From Sepiola atlantica (taxonomy: Eukaryota > Mollusca > Cephalopoda > Sepiida > Sepiolidae), in the NCBI GenBank assembly GCA_963556195.1, contig OY744522.1, forward strand, positions 35,968,483-36,032,482: a stretch of DNA of 64,000 bases, read 5' to 3'. Position numbers and translations under genes: made by a program. Below the pieces are notes generated by a model. It was not told the origin of the DNA and ran no database searches. It saw only the letters and a list, made by a program, of their open reading frames with translations. Every line of letters starts with the position of its first letter. Within the stretch, counting starts at the first letter, position 1. Of the stretch, positions 33,295-44,935 are shown one piece after another.

Positions 33295-34905
33295 ACCATA
33301 GTTCACCCCAAACAAGGCAGGCCGCCACTGTAGACGTAAGGGGCTACTGAGAAAAAGAAATGGAGAAGGTAGGGGGCGGTCAACCTAGATTGGGATCTGC
33401 GCAGCGAGGTGTCTGTTTACATTAGTTTTAAATTTCTGCATGTCTGTACTGTTGGGGAAACGGGGCAGGGAGGGAGTTCCAGAGGCCAGCAGTACGAGGA
33501 AAGAAGCTATTTGAGTAGAAGGCTCTCCGACATCTGGGGACCTCCACAGTGAATGAATGAGATTTAGTTGATTGTCGAGTTAGTCTAGTGAATTTACGTT
33601 GAGGGGGCACCAGAGTAGCCAATTCATCGGAGCATAATCCATTGAAGTATTTGTAAAACAAGCACAAGGATGCTACATTGCGGCGATGAGACAGAGGCTG
33701 GAGCTTGGTTGACAGTGAGGGACCTATTAGGTTGGCGATTCTTTTTTTGACCTTGTCAAGGAGGGAGAGACTAGTAGATGATGCACCAGCCCAGATGTGA
33801 CAACAATACTCCATGCATGGGCGGATGGTGGCTTTGTAGAGATACAGGATAATGTCAGGTGTGAGGAGTTTACTAGCACGGTAGAGGGAGCCCACCTTCT
33901 TTGTGGCAGCCTTGGCAATGTCTTCAATGTATTTGTTCCAATTCATGTTACCTGTGAAGGTTAGGCCGAGGTGTTTGAATGATGAACTCTCAGGTAGGGT
34001 GTTATTTGCCATGACAATCGGTGGTTGAAAAGGTTCCTTGTAGTTATTGAAGGAAAGGAGTTTTGTCTTTGCGGCATTAAAAGTTACCAACCATTTATGA
34101 CCCCAATCCACTACAGCCTGGAGGTCATTTTCTGAAGATTCAGCCATTGCCTCGGATATGATTGCGTTGGTTTTGCCAACATGGTGAGAGTAAAGGTTGG
34201 TGTCATCAGCAAATAAACCAATCTCAGACTCTATGCCATCAGGGAGATCGTTTATATAGATCAGGAACAACAAGGGTCCAAGGATAGATCCCTGGGGTAC
34301 AAAGCGCTACTGCCCTAGCTTCACCTGCCTTGTCGAGTGTATGATACATGCGTTCAGAGATGACCGTTATGATGTCTGCAGTAGATCGTGCTTGTCTAAA
34401 TCCATACTGGCGGTCAGAAAGAAGTTTAGCCGTAACTAAGTGTCGTACTATCGCTAGATTGATTAAGGATTCAAAGATTTTAGCAAAGATCGGCAGCAGA
34501 CTGATTAGACGATAGTTCTGGGGATCGGTTCTATTTCCAGAATTCTTGTAGACTGGTACCACAGAGGCAATTTTCCAGCTATCGGGGAAGCAAGATTCAG
34601 CTAGACACTTGTAGAGTTTGGAGAGGACAGGGTCCAGTTCAGCAGAGCATTTCTTCATTACTATTGTAGGTATAAGATCAGGCCCACAAGCTTTGGAGGT
34701 GTCAAGGTTTTTTATGATGTCTCTAACCTGGGATGGGGTGATGACCAGGTTATCAAGTGTGGCTTCGGTCAGCAAAGGGAATTTGGGGAGGGGGGTGGTT
34801 ATCTGAGTCCAAAGTAGAGTTAGAAGCGGAGCGCTGGGCAAGTAGTTCAGCCTTATCAGTGGCCGTGCAAGCGACATCATTGTGGTTATTCCAGTTACGT
34901 CTCTT
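33295..34905 (-). pseudogene. LINE reverse transcriptase lacking motif A
   Basis: The minus-strand frame 34,880 to about 34,310 reads SQVRDIIKNLDTSKACGPDL, NYRLISLLPIFAKIFESLIN and LLSDRQYGFRQARSTADIIT, and stops making sense at GEARAVAL. The following sequence then reads VPQGSILGPLLFLIYINDLP and the catalytic-motif segment LFADDTNLY, and continues in frame to RTAGLWNSLP near 33,470. The stretch expected between AVAL and VPQG, which carries RT motif A with its catalytic Asp, is missing, and the join is frameshifted. It is a CR1/Jockey-type RT and cannot be active. The 3' end recurs at 800-1,130 and 36,517-36,606. Confidence 0.85.
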
Positions 34906-36516
34906 GAAAATAAATGGGAATATTTTAAGAAACGTTTCGGTAATTTATCCTTTTTATTATTAAATTTACTTCATTAATTACTGTTAATATTAACAAAACT
35001 TATAGAGAAAATGAGGCAGTAAAATGAGATCAAACAGTAATTTATTACAAACTGTTTAAAAAAAATTATTATTCAAATTAGGCGTACGGAAATCTGTTTG
35101 GATCTTTACTCTCTAGTATATATACAGTATTTTAGAGAAATATCCTGTATTATTGAGTTTAAAAAAATATAGACCCTTTTGATTGTTATTTAGGTGTGAT
35201 AAATGGAAAAAAATCCTATTCATTTAGATATGTTGTAGTGTTAACTTGTTCTGTAGTTTTTGTTATTTTTATTTGGGATTAAAGTCAAACAAAAGCTTTT
35301 TAATTCGTAAAATAAGTTAAAGAAAAAGAAAAGTCACTTTTTCATTTTTCTAATACTAGTTTATTTTATTTACTTATTAATTGGTATCACTTCAACTTTG
35401 TAACAGAGTGTCAACCTGCAAATATCCTGCAAAAATGTCATACTCAGAATAGATTTTAATTAACCCATTGATGGGATCATGACAGGTATTACCATTCTGG
35501 GTCAGAGTTGACCTGGGAGTAATATCAACTATGGAGAGTTGCTAATCTCCACATAAAGAAAAAAAACATGAGAAAATTTAAGTTATTCACATGTTTTGGA
35601 CTGTTATCTTCATCGTGGTTGTTGTTATATTCAACTGAAATATTAAAAACAAAAGTGATTATGATCTAAATATATTATTAATACAACTGAAAAAGACAAC
35701 TTTGGGGTCATTTAAACAAACAAAAGCTTTCCAACTGCTCATTTAAGAGGAGGGGGGGGTGACTGAAAAAGAAAAACATAATAAATGACTCATGACTTGA
35801 TTCTCAGAAAAGTCTGAATCCGACTTTGACTACCTATCTACATAATAGCCAATAATATCCTCATTTTGTAAAGCCATTGTTATTTATTTATTTCATTTCT
35901 TTCTTTTCCATGTTTTCTCCAAAGAACAAACAAGAAAATTGTGTGATTAACCAAAATCTTGTGAACAATAAAAAACATTCAACTTTTGACATCCCAAACC
36001 AGTTGATACTCTGGATCTATCCCTTCTTGGATTCAGCAAAAGCACGAAAGGTAACTTATGCTTTTATTGTTTAGTTGTGTAAAAGAATTGTATATATGTT
36101 TTGCTATAAACAGATTCGTTGAATCATGACTAAATCACATTGGTGCACAGTTCAGCAAAATAGATTTAAGAAAACAAACTAAATCTATTTTTGGGGGGGA
36201 ACAAATTGAATGATATACGGGACTCCCCCCACCCCCACTTCCCATAAAAAAATTAATCTCGGACACCTAACTTTTGGCTTTAAACTAATATACATCTGCA
36301 ATTTCAGCTAGATTGGAGTAAGGACCCCAATTTTTCAGACACATGAAATTCGTTCAGAAATAAGACATTTGGGCGTCACAACCCCCTATTTTGGACCTCG
36401 ATCATTTTTGAAAATCTTGGGGTTTTTTTAAGCTAAAAACTATCCGTTTAAACTGTAAAATTACCCCGTTAAGTTTTTAAGGGTGAAGAATGCAAAAGTC
36501 ATGGTTAGAAAGTCAG
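34906..36516. other. No gene seen
   Basis: AT-rich DNA with a G run near 35,751. No frame above background resembles a protein. Confidence 0.5.
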
Positions 36517-36606
36517 AACTCCCTTCCTGCCCCCTGTTTCCCCGACAGTACTGACATGCAGAAATTTAAAACTAATGTAAACAAACATCTTGCTGTGCAG
36601 ATCCAA
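36517..36606 (+). pseudogene. LINE 3' end fragment, plus orientation
   Basis: CTGCCCCCTGTTTCCCCGAC and ATGCAGAAATTTAAAACTAA followed by TGTAAACA correspond, inverted, to about 33,400-33,480 and 945-1,020. This is a very short piece of the C-terminal coding end of the same LINE. Confidence 0.75.
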
Positions 36607-37539
36607 ATTTAGCTATCGTTTATTAGTTCAATCTTGGCAAATTGCATTGTATCATCACAAATTACCGTGAGAAATTTGAAGTTTTGAGCCAAATTTAATG
36701 GGGGGGAAATATTTTGAGGGTGGTGGTGTCAGGACTGGATGATATGAGATGGAATGTCCCATAAATTATTTTAAGAATAAATTGGATGAATTCTGAAATA
36801 GTAGTAGAAAATTTACAAGGACATCTGATGAAATATTTAAGAGAATTGTGTTTTCATATTCTGGGAGGGGGGGGGGGGTATTCGTTTTGGTGCACACCCT
36901 GACTGACAGCTGGTTTGTTTGTTCAACCTGACACCCCTATCACATTTTTGTGATGGGAGCATCTTCTGATGTTTGTTTTGGACACCTTTTGAACATATTT
37001 TCTCTTGATGTTTGTCTATATACTAAAACTGATAATCTTGGTTGTTTGCACATTAAATATTTAAATGAACGATGAATGATACGAGAAGTGGTGAGGGAAA
37101 GAATAAAGGGAGTAGTCGTAAGATAAGGAGACTAAGAGTATGACAGAAATAAATCATTAACATAAATAAAGAAGAAAAGGAAAATTTGAAAATGACAGAA
37201 TATTATGAAAATGGTAATATAGAGTTTAGGGCTGAGAGCAGGAATACACATGGGTCCTTATTCATTACCGGGCAACATTGGGTGTGCTTTCTATTTTGTA
37301 ACATCTCGCTCTTTCATTCCAAACTACATATTTTAAATTTATTTGTATGACTATCACGATTTTCTCATGCATTCTGTCAATTAAAAAAAAATAATAACCT
37401 TATCAATTTAAGTAATATTATGATTAAAATTGTTTTGGGGACATCAACTTAGTTTGGGATCCTGTGGTTTAACGCTACAATTTATTAAGACACTTTATTG
37501 AAATTCAATAAAACTTCCTATTTATCTTCCTCCCACAGC
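36607..37539. other. No gene seen
   Basis: AT-rich DNA with an oligo-G run near 36,866. Confidence 0.5.
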
Positions 37540-37838
37540 GGTAAGATGTGACACAAGGTCGGGAAAGCGAGATTTGAAAAGCCAGCGCCTGAGAAGGTGA
37601 GCACTCTGGCCTACAAAAATGCCTGGGCAGCCCCGTCGGCATTGCCCAGTAGGGGCGCCTCGGGCAGTAAGCCATAAACTTACTCCACCCCAAAGAGGGG
37701 AGACAAAGCCTGGGAGGGTGGACCTAGAACTGCACAGGACAAACCCACAAACCGGCAGTATCAAGGCCCGAAGGCCAAGACGGTACTGGTCTATAGGGTG
37801 TAATATCCATCGGAACAGATACTACACTGTGATCCCAG
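37540..37838 (+). repeat. Interspersed repeat B, copy 2
   Basis: This matches 1,770-2,050 in the same orientation but carries an extra segment of about 45 bp (around 37,742-37,805, CCCGAAGGCCAAGACGG) between the two shared parts. It directly abuts the inverted end of the Penelope-like element. Confidence 0.7.
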
Positions 37839-38205
37839 AACTTGTTTACCATGCATCTATATAAAGAAAATATTGTCAATAAATCTGTAATAGTGTGTGG
37901 GTTTTAACGAGTAATGGTGTAGTAATTTTCTTTCACTTACCTGCATAAATATGTTGGCGTAACTAGGGACCATTTTTGATCCCATAACAGAAATGCTAAC
38001 CTTGGAACGCAAAGTTGTCGTGGGTGAGAATGAAAAGGATTGTCACAGATGTCCTGCATGTGTATATTGGGGACATTTCTATCATGTTAGAAAATCCTCA
38101 TGCACTTGTACTTCCTAATTGTGCAGGATGTTGGTGTAAAGTGCTGAAGTGTCCATAGTGACGAGTAATGCTGCTTTCGGTAATTCTTCTATCTTTGTAA
38201 TATGT
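37839..38205 (-). pseudogene. Penelope-like RT, inverted 5' segment
   Basis: The minus strand reads HITKIEELPKAALLVTMDTS followed by ALYTNI (RT motif A with its Asp), then after stops SVMGSKMVPSYANIFM, and near 37,860-37,900 THYYRFIDNIFFI. These are consecutive parts of a Penelope-like element RT; the usual YIDD-type motif C reads FIDN here. After FFI come a stop and MHGK, the segment that normally continues the protein. The 5' part of the element thus lies inverted relative to its 3' part at 38,205-39,112. Confidence 0.65.
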
Positions 38206-39112
38206 TTATGAAGTGGACACATGGTAAAGAAGCTTCATTAAATTTCAATACATACGTAGTTGTCATTATAATATTGCACTTGCACTATCCCTTTCTTCAA
38301 TGTACCGGTACGTGTCAACAACTGAATCACATCATCGTTGTACACCAAACCTATAGATATCTCGATTTTGATAGCATCATCCCAAGAAATCAATCATCTA
38401 TAGCTCTTGCATACACATCAAACACATTTGATTTAGTCTCACCGAATACAATAGACCTACGTATCAGTTTCTTTATAGCAACGACCCTCTCAAATTCATC
38501 AAAGTAGCCATACAGAGAGTCTCAACACAAATCAGGCAGAAATTCTTGATGTACAAAACAAAAAACCAACCGCAGAATCGCAATTGTTTTCGAATTTAAC
38601 GCAAAACACAAAGACTTGTGCACTATATCGAAAGATTTCAAACGTCCGAAATTATCTTCCTTTTTAACACACTGCCCATTAATGCTAGAAGACAAATTCC
38701 AAATCTAACATCACTCTTCCGAGCAAACCACAAACTGTGAACCACAACGGAAAGTGTCAATGTGATAAACATTGTTGCCAAGTCTGTAAACATCTGGTCA
38801 CGGATTCCTCCATCATTCTACCCAACTTTCAACTGACGATCAAGCTCCCTCACCTCGCTTGTTATAGTCCCATGGTCATATACTACATTTTTGGCACCAT
38901 TTGCAATAAGGGGTAATATATTGGGGACACAGATACCTACTTCAATGATCATAAAAAAGCAGTCAGGAAGAATTTCGCTCATTCATCAGTCGCACGGCAC
39001 TACCATTTACATAACCACGATACAAACAATATCAAAATTATTCTAATACAATCAGACGTCAATTCCACGCAGCAATGCAGAAAATATGAAAACGGATGGA
39101 TATACAAATTAC
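38205..39112 (+). pseudogene. Penelope-like element, 3' segment with GIY-YIG domain
   Basis: The plus strand starts at FMKWTHGKEASLNFN, the segment directly after RT motif C. It continues with TYRYLDFDSIIPRNQSSIAL near 38,350, RRIAIVFEFNAKHKDL near 38,575, CQCDKHCCQVCKHLVTD near 38,755 and a degraded GIY-YIG endonuclease. That domain reads VIYYIFGTICNKG, a stop, YIGDTDTYFNDHKKAV, and later ARHYHLHNHD and CRKYENGWIYKL. The GIY-YIG nuclease at the C terminus is the hallmark of Penelope-like elements. Stops and frameshifts show that it is dead. It ends in a (CA)n run. Confidence 0.65.
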
Positions 39113-39128
39113 ACACACACACACACAC
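39108..39128. repeat. (CA)n microsatellite
   Basis: About ten CA dinucleotides at the 3' edge of the Penelope-like element. Confidence 0.9.
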
Positions 39129-39564
39129 TAATGCACTTAATTCAAACATAGGGATATTACATAACTACAAACATTTTTCAAACACTTTCCTCAACAAACA
39201 TACATTGAGTTCTTTTAGATGGTTGAAACAAGTGCAGTAATTTAAAACTAACAGGAATGTTTAAAACAAAAGGGCATGGGTTTGAAATTAGCAGACACGT
39301 TTCTACAAACATTAAAAACTAGAAAAACGGTCTGAACATAAATACTAACTACAACATTGATACACTTTCATTCTGACGAAGCTGAGGGTCACCAAAAATT
39401 TCCAACGCCACTCAAAAAAATAAATATATATTTACTAACGAGACCCATGTCCCAGGAAAACTGAGAAACTCAGGATTATTAATTTTAAATTTATAATTAT
39501 TGCCAGTGTAGACACGTGAAGTTAATTGTTTTTTAAAAGGGGTGTATATATATATATATATATT

Positions 39565-39687
39565 AGTAAGCTATGAAAATATATTTATGGCAATTAAGCT
39601 ACACAGAGGCTCCCGCGTTTCATCCCCGGGGGAAATCTTCAGGCTAAATGCTTAATTGCCATAAATATATTTTCATAGCTTACTACC
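39565..39687. repeat. Short inverted repeat, 36-bp arms
   Basis: The arm TAGTAAGCTATGAAAATATA and TTTATGGCAATTAAGC is perfectly mirrored at 39,651-39,686, around a GC-rich loop containing CCCCGGGGG. A third copy of the arm lies at about 48,184-48,219 without its mirror. Confidence 0.8.
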
Positions 39688-39689
39688 TA

Positions 39690-40360
39690 GCTCTACTTAC
39701 GTATCGAGCACTGTTGAAGTAAATACTGAAAATTGATACATAAAAATGTATTTCTTTATAAAATTTTATGTGGATACATGAAATAGTAATATATATATAT
39801 ATAATGGGCATGTAAGAATAGGTGATAGTATAGTTGTGCCAACTATGTATGTAAGGTGTAATTTTGTTAGTTAATTATAAAATGAAGACTAATATTTGGT
39901 ATTTGTTTTAAATAATTATTGAGAAAAGTAGTAATCACCTCTACCAAATTTCCTATATACCAGCTTGACCACCCCATGCATCTACCACATAACTCCTCTC
40001 TTGACCTCAAACTTTCCCGACTCTAACACTCTACCTTTTTCATCCTGCATCAGCAAATGAGGATACTCCCCAACCTTTCAAAGATACAACTCCTCACTCT
40101 AAAAAGCCTGAAAGACAAACTATCTCCTAGAAATGGGCAGTTTTACCAAAAGAAAACCCGTCTTTCCGGTTTCATTTGTATACCAGAAACACCAAATTAT
40201 GAATATTATTACAGCTTAGACCTATAGTCTTCAGCTTAGAACACCTCTATAAAATCTGGCTCGTCTCACAAATACTCGAATCCCATATTTTCCACCTTCT
40301 CCGGACATGTCAGCAGTTTTGATGAAGTCATCCGTAGACTCCACAAACTTAAACAAAATC
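39690..40360. other. No gene recognised; non-repetitive flank of the 24-bp array
   Basis: Between 39,950 and 40,360 the base composition is less AT-rich, and one plus frame runs through CHVSSFDEVIRRLHKL-like residues into the tandem array. This could be the remains of a retroelement, but I cannot identify it. Confidence 0.35.
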
Positions 40361-40370
40361 AGCTTTCGTA

Positions 40371-41290
40371 TTTCGGCCTCCCCACATCTCAAATTTCGGC
40401 CTCCCCCACGTCTCGTATTTCGGCCTCCCCACATCTCGTATTTCGGCCTCCCCCACGTCTCGTATTTCGGCCTCCCCCACGTCTCGTATTTCGGCCTCCC
40501 CACATCTCGCATTTCGGCCTCCCCACTTCTCGCATTTCGGCCTCCCCCACGTCTCGTATTTCGGCCTCCCCCACGTCTCGTATTTCGGCCTCCCCCACGT
40601 CTCGTATTTCGGCCTCCCCCACGTCTCGTATTTCGGCCTCCCCCACGTCTCGTATTTCGGCCTCCCCCACGTCTCGTATTTCGGCCTCCCCCACGTCTCG
40701 TATTTCGGCCTCCCCCACGTCTCGTATTTCGGCCTCCCTCACGTCTCGTATTTCGGCCTCCCCCACGTCTCGTATTTCGGCCTCCCCACGTCTCGCATTT
40801 CGGCCTCCCCACATCTCGCATTTCGGCCTCCCCCACGTCTCGTATTTCGGCCTCCCCCACGTCTCGTATTTCGGCCTCCCCCACGTCTCGTATTTCGGCC
40901 TCCCCCACGTCTCGTATTTCGGCCTCCCCCACGTCTCGTATTTCGGCCTCCCCCACGTCTCGTATTTCGGCCTCCCTCACGTCTCGTATTTCGGCCTCCC
41001 CCACGTCTCGTATTTCGGCCTCCCCACGTCTCGCATTTCGGCCTCCCCACATCTCGCATTTCGGCCTCCCCCACGTCTCGTATTTCGGCCTCCCCCACGT
41101 CTCGTATTTCGGCCTCCCCCACGTCTCGTATTTCGGCCTCCCCACGTCTCGCATTTCGGCCTCCCCACATCTCGCATTTCGGCCTCCCCCACGTCTCGTA
41201 TTTCGGCCTCCCCCACGTCTCGTATTTCAGCCTCCCCCACGTCTCGTATTTCGGCCTCTCTCATGTCTCGTATTTCGGCCTCTCCATATC
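40371..41290. repeat. 39-unit tandem array, 24-bp unit with higher-order period
   Basis: I counted 39 starts of the TTTCGGCCTC core. The basic unit is 24 bp (ATTTCGGCCTCCCCCACGTC plus TCGT); variants with one C fewer are 23 bp. A block with a CCCTCAC unit followed by a standard unit and then two C-deleted GCATTT units recurs about 238 bp apart (near 40,735 and 40,973), so ten-unit blocks were duplicated. Both strands stay open for up to 350 codons with 8-residue periodicity (RLVFRPPP; EAEIRDVG), a trivial effect of a 24-bp unit without stops. I do not annotate these as genes. Confidence 0.95.
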
Positions 41291-41779
41291 TTATATGCAC
41301 CAACCTCTATCCATCATCATAGACAACACCTACTTCCCATTGCACATACAAAAAAATAACAAGCTTGCCTATCGGAATGATTAGTGTGGAGTTAGGGGTG
41401 ATTAGATGCTTGTTGGAGATAGCTATTTTGTAGTAGCGTCGCTGCGTCTATTCATCTGACTCGGTTGGTTTCCAATGAAGAAGAAAAAGGAGTTCTCAGG
41501 TTCCAGTTAGAAAGACAAACATCTTTACAGTTTATATTAACTTTAACAGTTTCATCATCACAATTATATAAGACAGGTTGATCCGGCCAGCGGGCATGTA
41601 TTATAGAAGAATTGAGTCGAGAGGGTTTATCTCATCTAGCAAAATAGTGGCTAGAGACAAGGCAAGTAATATAGCATCTGATCACGTTGGCAGCGACTGG
41701 AACTGTTCATATTTGGATGCTAAACAGTTTGGGTGGAAATGGGAGAAAAGACGAGCATGCGCAATGTGTTCTAATCATC
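41291..41779. other. No gene recognised
   Basis: A 97-codon plus-strand frame starts at 41,578 and runs into the RT relic. Its own sequence is not recognisable. Confidence 0.35.
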
Positions 41780-42330
41780 CAACATATCACGGCGCGAGTT
41801 TGAACATACCTGTGTTATCCAACCTCTACATTCGCAATCACCTACATGTTTCTTCTTCACCAGGTACATAGATGCAATACTCATCCTCACATCTACCCAT
41901 GAAGAAGCAATTAAAATATATACGTTGTTCGTCATAAAGCTCAGCATAGAACACCTCGATGACACTGGATCGCTCTCACTCCAAAATTTCTTAAGATAAC
42001 GGATGACATCACAATATTTTACCCCTCAGTGCCAGGTTTGGATATGAAAAACAAAATTGCATCTCTGCGAGACAAATGTACCAAGGTGGAAGACAAGGCT
42101 ATCCACCCCTCACGCTTTCTGTTGGAAACTAATGGTTATATATCATCCACCCAGAACCACCTCATAAAACGAAAAGGATATGCCAAATTTCACCCAACAC
42201 CTGTTCTTTTTAAGCTACCCCACTTCAGCAAGAGGACAACTATCATGATCATCATATTTGGTTTAACATCCGTTTTACGTGCTGACATACATTGGACGGC
42301 TTTAAGAAATTGACTTCTAAACTAACTTAT
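41780..42330 (+). pseudogene. Second Penelope-like RT relic
   Basis: The plus strand gives FFTRYIDAILILTSTHEEAI near 41,855-41,920. This matches the RT motif C segment of Penelope-like elements except that the second Asp of the YIDD box is Ala. After frameshifts it gives HLDDTGSLSLQNFL, then KITDDIT-like residues, RTPVLFKLPHFS-type residues near 42,205 and a TALRN ending. These are the order and style of Penelope-like RT C-terminal regions. No GIY-YIG domain is detectable downstream. Confidence 0.5.
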
Positions 42331-42579
42331 CTTTGGCCTGCTCTTTATTTTATCCCTCTTTTCCCCAAGTCCATTTTTATTACTTCAATATTTTTCTTGG
42401 CTTTTCCCTGACAGCTGAATCTTTTACCTCAACTGTTATACATCTACTAACTCAAAAAGTCTCATCCATTCTTTCAACGTGGCCATACCATCGAAGTCTG
42501 CACACATCTCCCTATACTGTCCAGATTTAATCCTCCTCTGAGCTCATAAAAAACTAAGCCTGTCTTTAAGACTAACATT

Positions 42580-42960
42580 ACACATCCATCGTATCATTCT
42601 CATCATTTCTCTCCATGCAACGCATGTCTTCAACCCTTACTGGCCAGGTTTCATTTCCATACATCATCACACTCCGTACACATACCTGATAGACTCTTCT
42701 CTTGGTCGACAGTGGTGACGCTCTGCTGGTTAGTAATGGCAGAAGTTCCCTGAACTTACTCCATCCAACCGTTTATTCTGGCAATCACACAAGCACTTGT
42801 GCTTTCTCCAATGTTATCACCAAGGTAACAACTGGTTGACAACCTCAATAGCTACACCATCCAGATATAATTTCTCCGCGTCTGAGTTCTCATCCATCCC
42901 TCTTGCACATAAATTGGTTATCCAGTAATTCCACTGCACTTTTTGTTTACCCAACGCTTA
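42580..42960 (-). pseudogene. LINE fragment matching 24.2-24.7 kb
   Basis: CATCGTATCATTCTCAT, TCTCTCCATGCAAC, CATTTCCATACA, GACGCTCTGCTGGTTAGTAA and TGGCAGAAGTTC are all shared with 24,180-24,340 in the same orientation. The similarity extends to GTAATTCCACTGCACTT. It is a 5'-truncated copy of the same LINE as at 24,150-26,330. Confidence 0.75.
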
Positions 42961-42974
42961 CAGATACCACCTGC

Positions 42975-43086
42975 ATGTGTCTATGTATGAGTGTATGTGC
43001 CTATGTATGAGTGTATGTGCCTATGTACGAGTGTATGTGTCTATGTATGAGTGTATGTGTCTATGTATGAGTGTATGTGCCTATGA
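42975..43086. repeat. 20-bp minisatellite
   Basis: Five to six units of TGTGTCTATGTATGAGTGTA with a C variant (GTGCCTATG). Confidence 0.9.
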
Positions 43087-43429
43087 ATATGCAATGAAAA
43101 ACATTCGATCACTAACCATCCATTAAGCAACAACTTATAATAACGAAGACTTCAAGTATTCAAAGTAACAATAGCTATTCACAAAGAACTGTATATATAA
43201 TTAGCACATGTCAGGCAATCACTAAGAAACCCGCTAAAAATTAATCTTATAGACAGTAATCCCTGTACAATGACTAACTTCTCCATACAAACTACAGATA
43301 TATGGATGAATTTAGAGAAAGTGGTAGGAAGGAGAAATTGAGAGGGCACTTTTGGGAGTTATCAAATAAAATATTTAACAGAATTTGATCTGGATATCGA
43401 TACTGTACTAAGAGTTTAATTTTTAATTT

Positions 43430-43515
43430 TTTTTTTTTTAACAGTTGAATTGAGAAGATATTTAAAGGGGAGATGCCCAAAGAGGCATAACAAACAAATA
43501 TTAATAATATGGCAA
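43430..43515 (-). repeat. Repeat A, short copy
   Basis: The reverse complement reads TTTGTTTGTTATGCCTCTTT and GGGCATCTCCCCTTTAA, as at 318-360. The flanks do not match. Confidence 0.8.
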
Positions 43516-44699
43516 CACATGTATGCAATATACCGCACATAATGTGATAAGTGCAAATACTTTTACATCAGTTAGAAAACTCTTAACTAAATATAGGAAC
43601 ATAAGTAAAGACGTAACAGTAAGTATTGAAGCCATAGAAAAAATGTCAGCAGCCTCAGAATTAAGGAGGCGATACCCTTAGCTAGACTTGACCCATTTAA
43701 CAAAAGATTAGAACTCAACACCAAATTCTTAATTTAACTCACTCATACATACTCAAACACATGATAGACTACACACTCTCCTCATTCCACACACATCAGT
43801 ATTTTCAGGGTATTGTTTGCAGTATACCTACATAAAATATATATATATATATGATAAAGAATGGGAAAAAGTTCCGACGTAATGGAAAATGAAATAAGGA
43901 AAACAAAAATATTAATTATCCATCTACGTTTCACCTTCATTAGAAAGTTTCATCGGGACATGAGATTGAAGAAAAAGAAAAAATACAGCAACAAGTACCA
44001 AAGTCTGAAAAATAAATGTGATGAAGCGCTCAGCAGTTAGAACGCTGAGAAATGTGCTACGGCAGAACAGCCGAACGTGTTTTAGTAAATTTATTATTTT
44101 TCTTCAGCTAACACTAAATATTACTTTTGGCCCATCATATTTGACTTTCCTCAAAACATACTCCATAGGTGGTAGCAAAAACTTTTCCCCCCTAACACTT
44201 AAGTACTGACACTACCCCATCAACACCGTCTACTTTTAAAAAAATTGCCCGTTATTATTTCCTATTTGTCTGCTATTAATTGACTACATAATACAAAACA
44301 TTACGCACACATTTAATGGACACTCCCGCTGAATTTCAAGAATGTCGGATTACGTTATTTCTACCTATACGTATACATTTATAGTCATTCTGGTTTTTAG
44401 AGAATGCAATTAACGAACATACTTCTTTGCAGTATTTCATCTTTCAACATGGCGCCACAATTTCTTCGACTCGACTTCCGAAGATACTCGACAGACACCA
44501 TAAAGTGTACATTTTCTGATTCCTACACCTTTCACATGCATAATATCCAAAAAATTTGGGGGGAAACATCAATTTCTTGATATAGAAATGACCCAAAACA
44601 TGTGACTGGTGGACCCTACATTCGGTAGCTTTATGGCGAATCGTACGATAACACACGTCAGCTACTGACTGTCTTAGCTTAAATGCCCTATTTTTTCAT
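43516..44699. other. No gene seen
   Basis: Short frames only (63 and 70 codons), not recognisable. An AT microsatellite lies near 43,840. Confidence 0.5.
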
Positions 44700-44800
44700 A
44701 GATTTTATACTCGCTTTCGTGGTCAAAATGTTAGCAGCATAGATCCAAGACCGAGAGGTTTATGGTTCGATCCCAGTTGTCTCAAGTTTTTTTTTACATT
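44700..44800 (+). repeat. tRNA-like SINE head, decayed
   Basis: Near 44,750-44,782 the strand reads AGATCCAAGACCGAGAGG and then TTATGGTTCGATCCCAG, a good Pol III B box (GGTTCGATCCC) with a tRNA-like anticodon-arm side. The A-box side (GTGGTCAAAATGTTAGCAG) is only loosely tRNA-like, no closed acceptor stem can be formed, and a T9 run follows. I read this as a decayed tRNA pseudogene or SINE head, not a functional tRNA. Confidence 0.4.
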
Positions 44801-44935
44801 GTTAAACTTCTGTCTACGAGGAAAGGGGGGGGAGGGGAGAGGACTATGGGCCGGATTTTATTAAATCAACGTTATTATGTAATCATTTGAAAATAAATCA
44901 ATGTAATATGTAGTAGCAATACACAAAAAAATTTA

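Noticed and set aside
40231..41359. Long open frames on both strands (up to 350 codons) with 8-residue repeats
   Set aside because: A 24-bp unit without stops gives this automatically on both strands. Frames shift wherever a C is lost, and the flanks are not coding-like.
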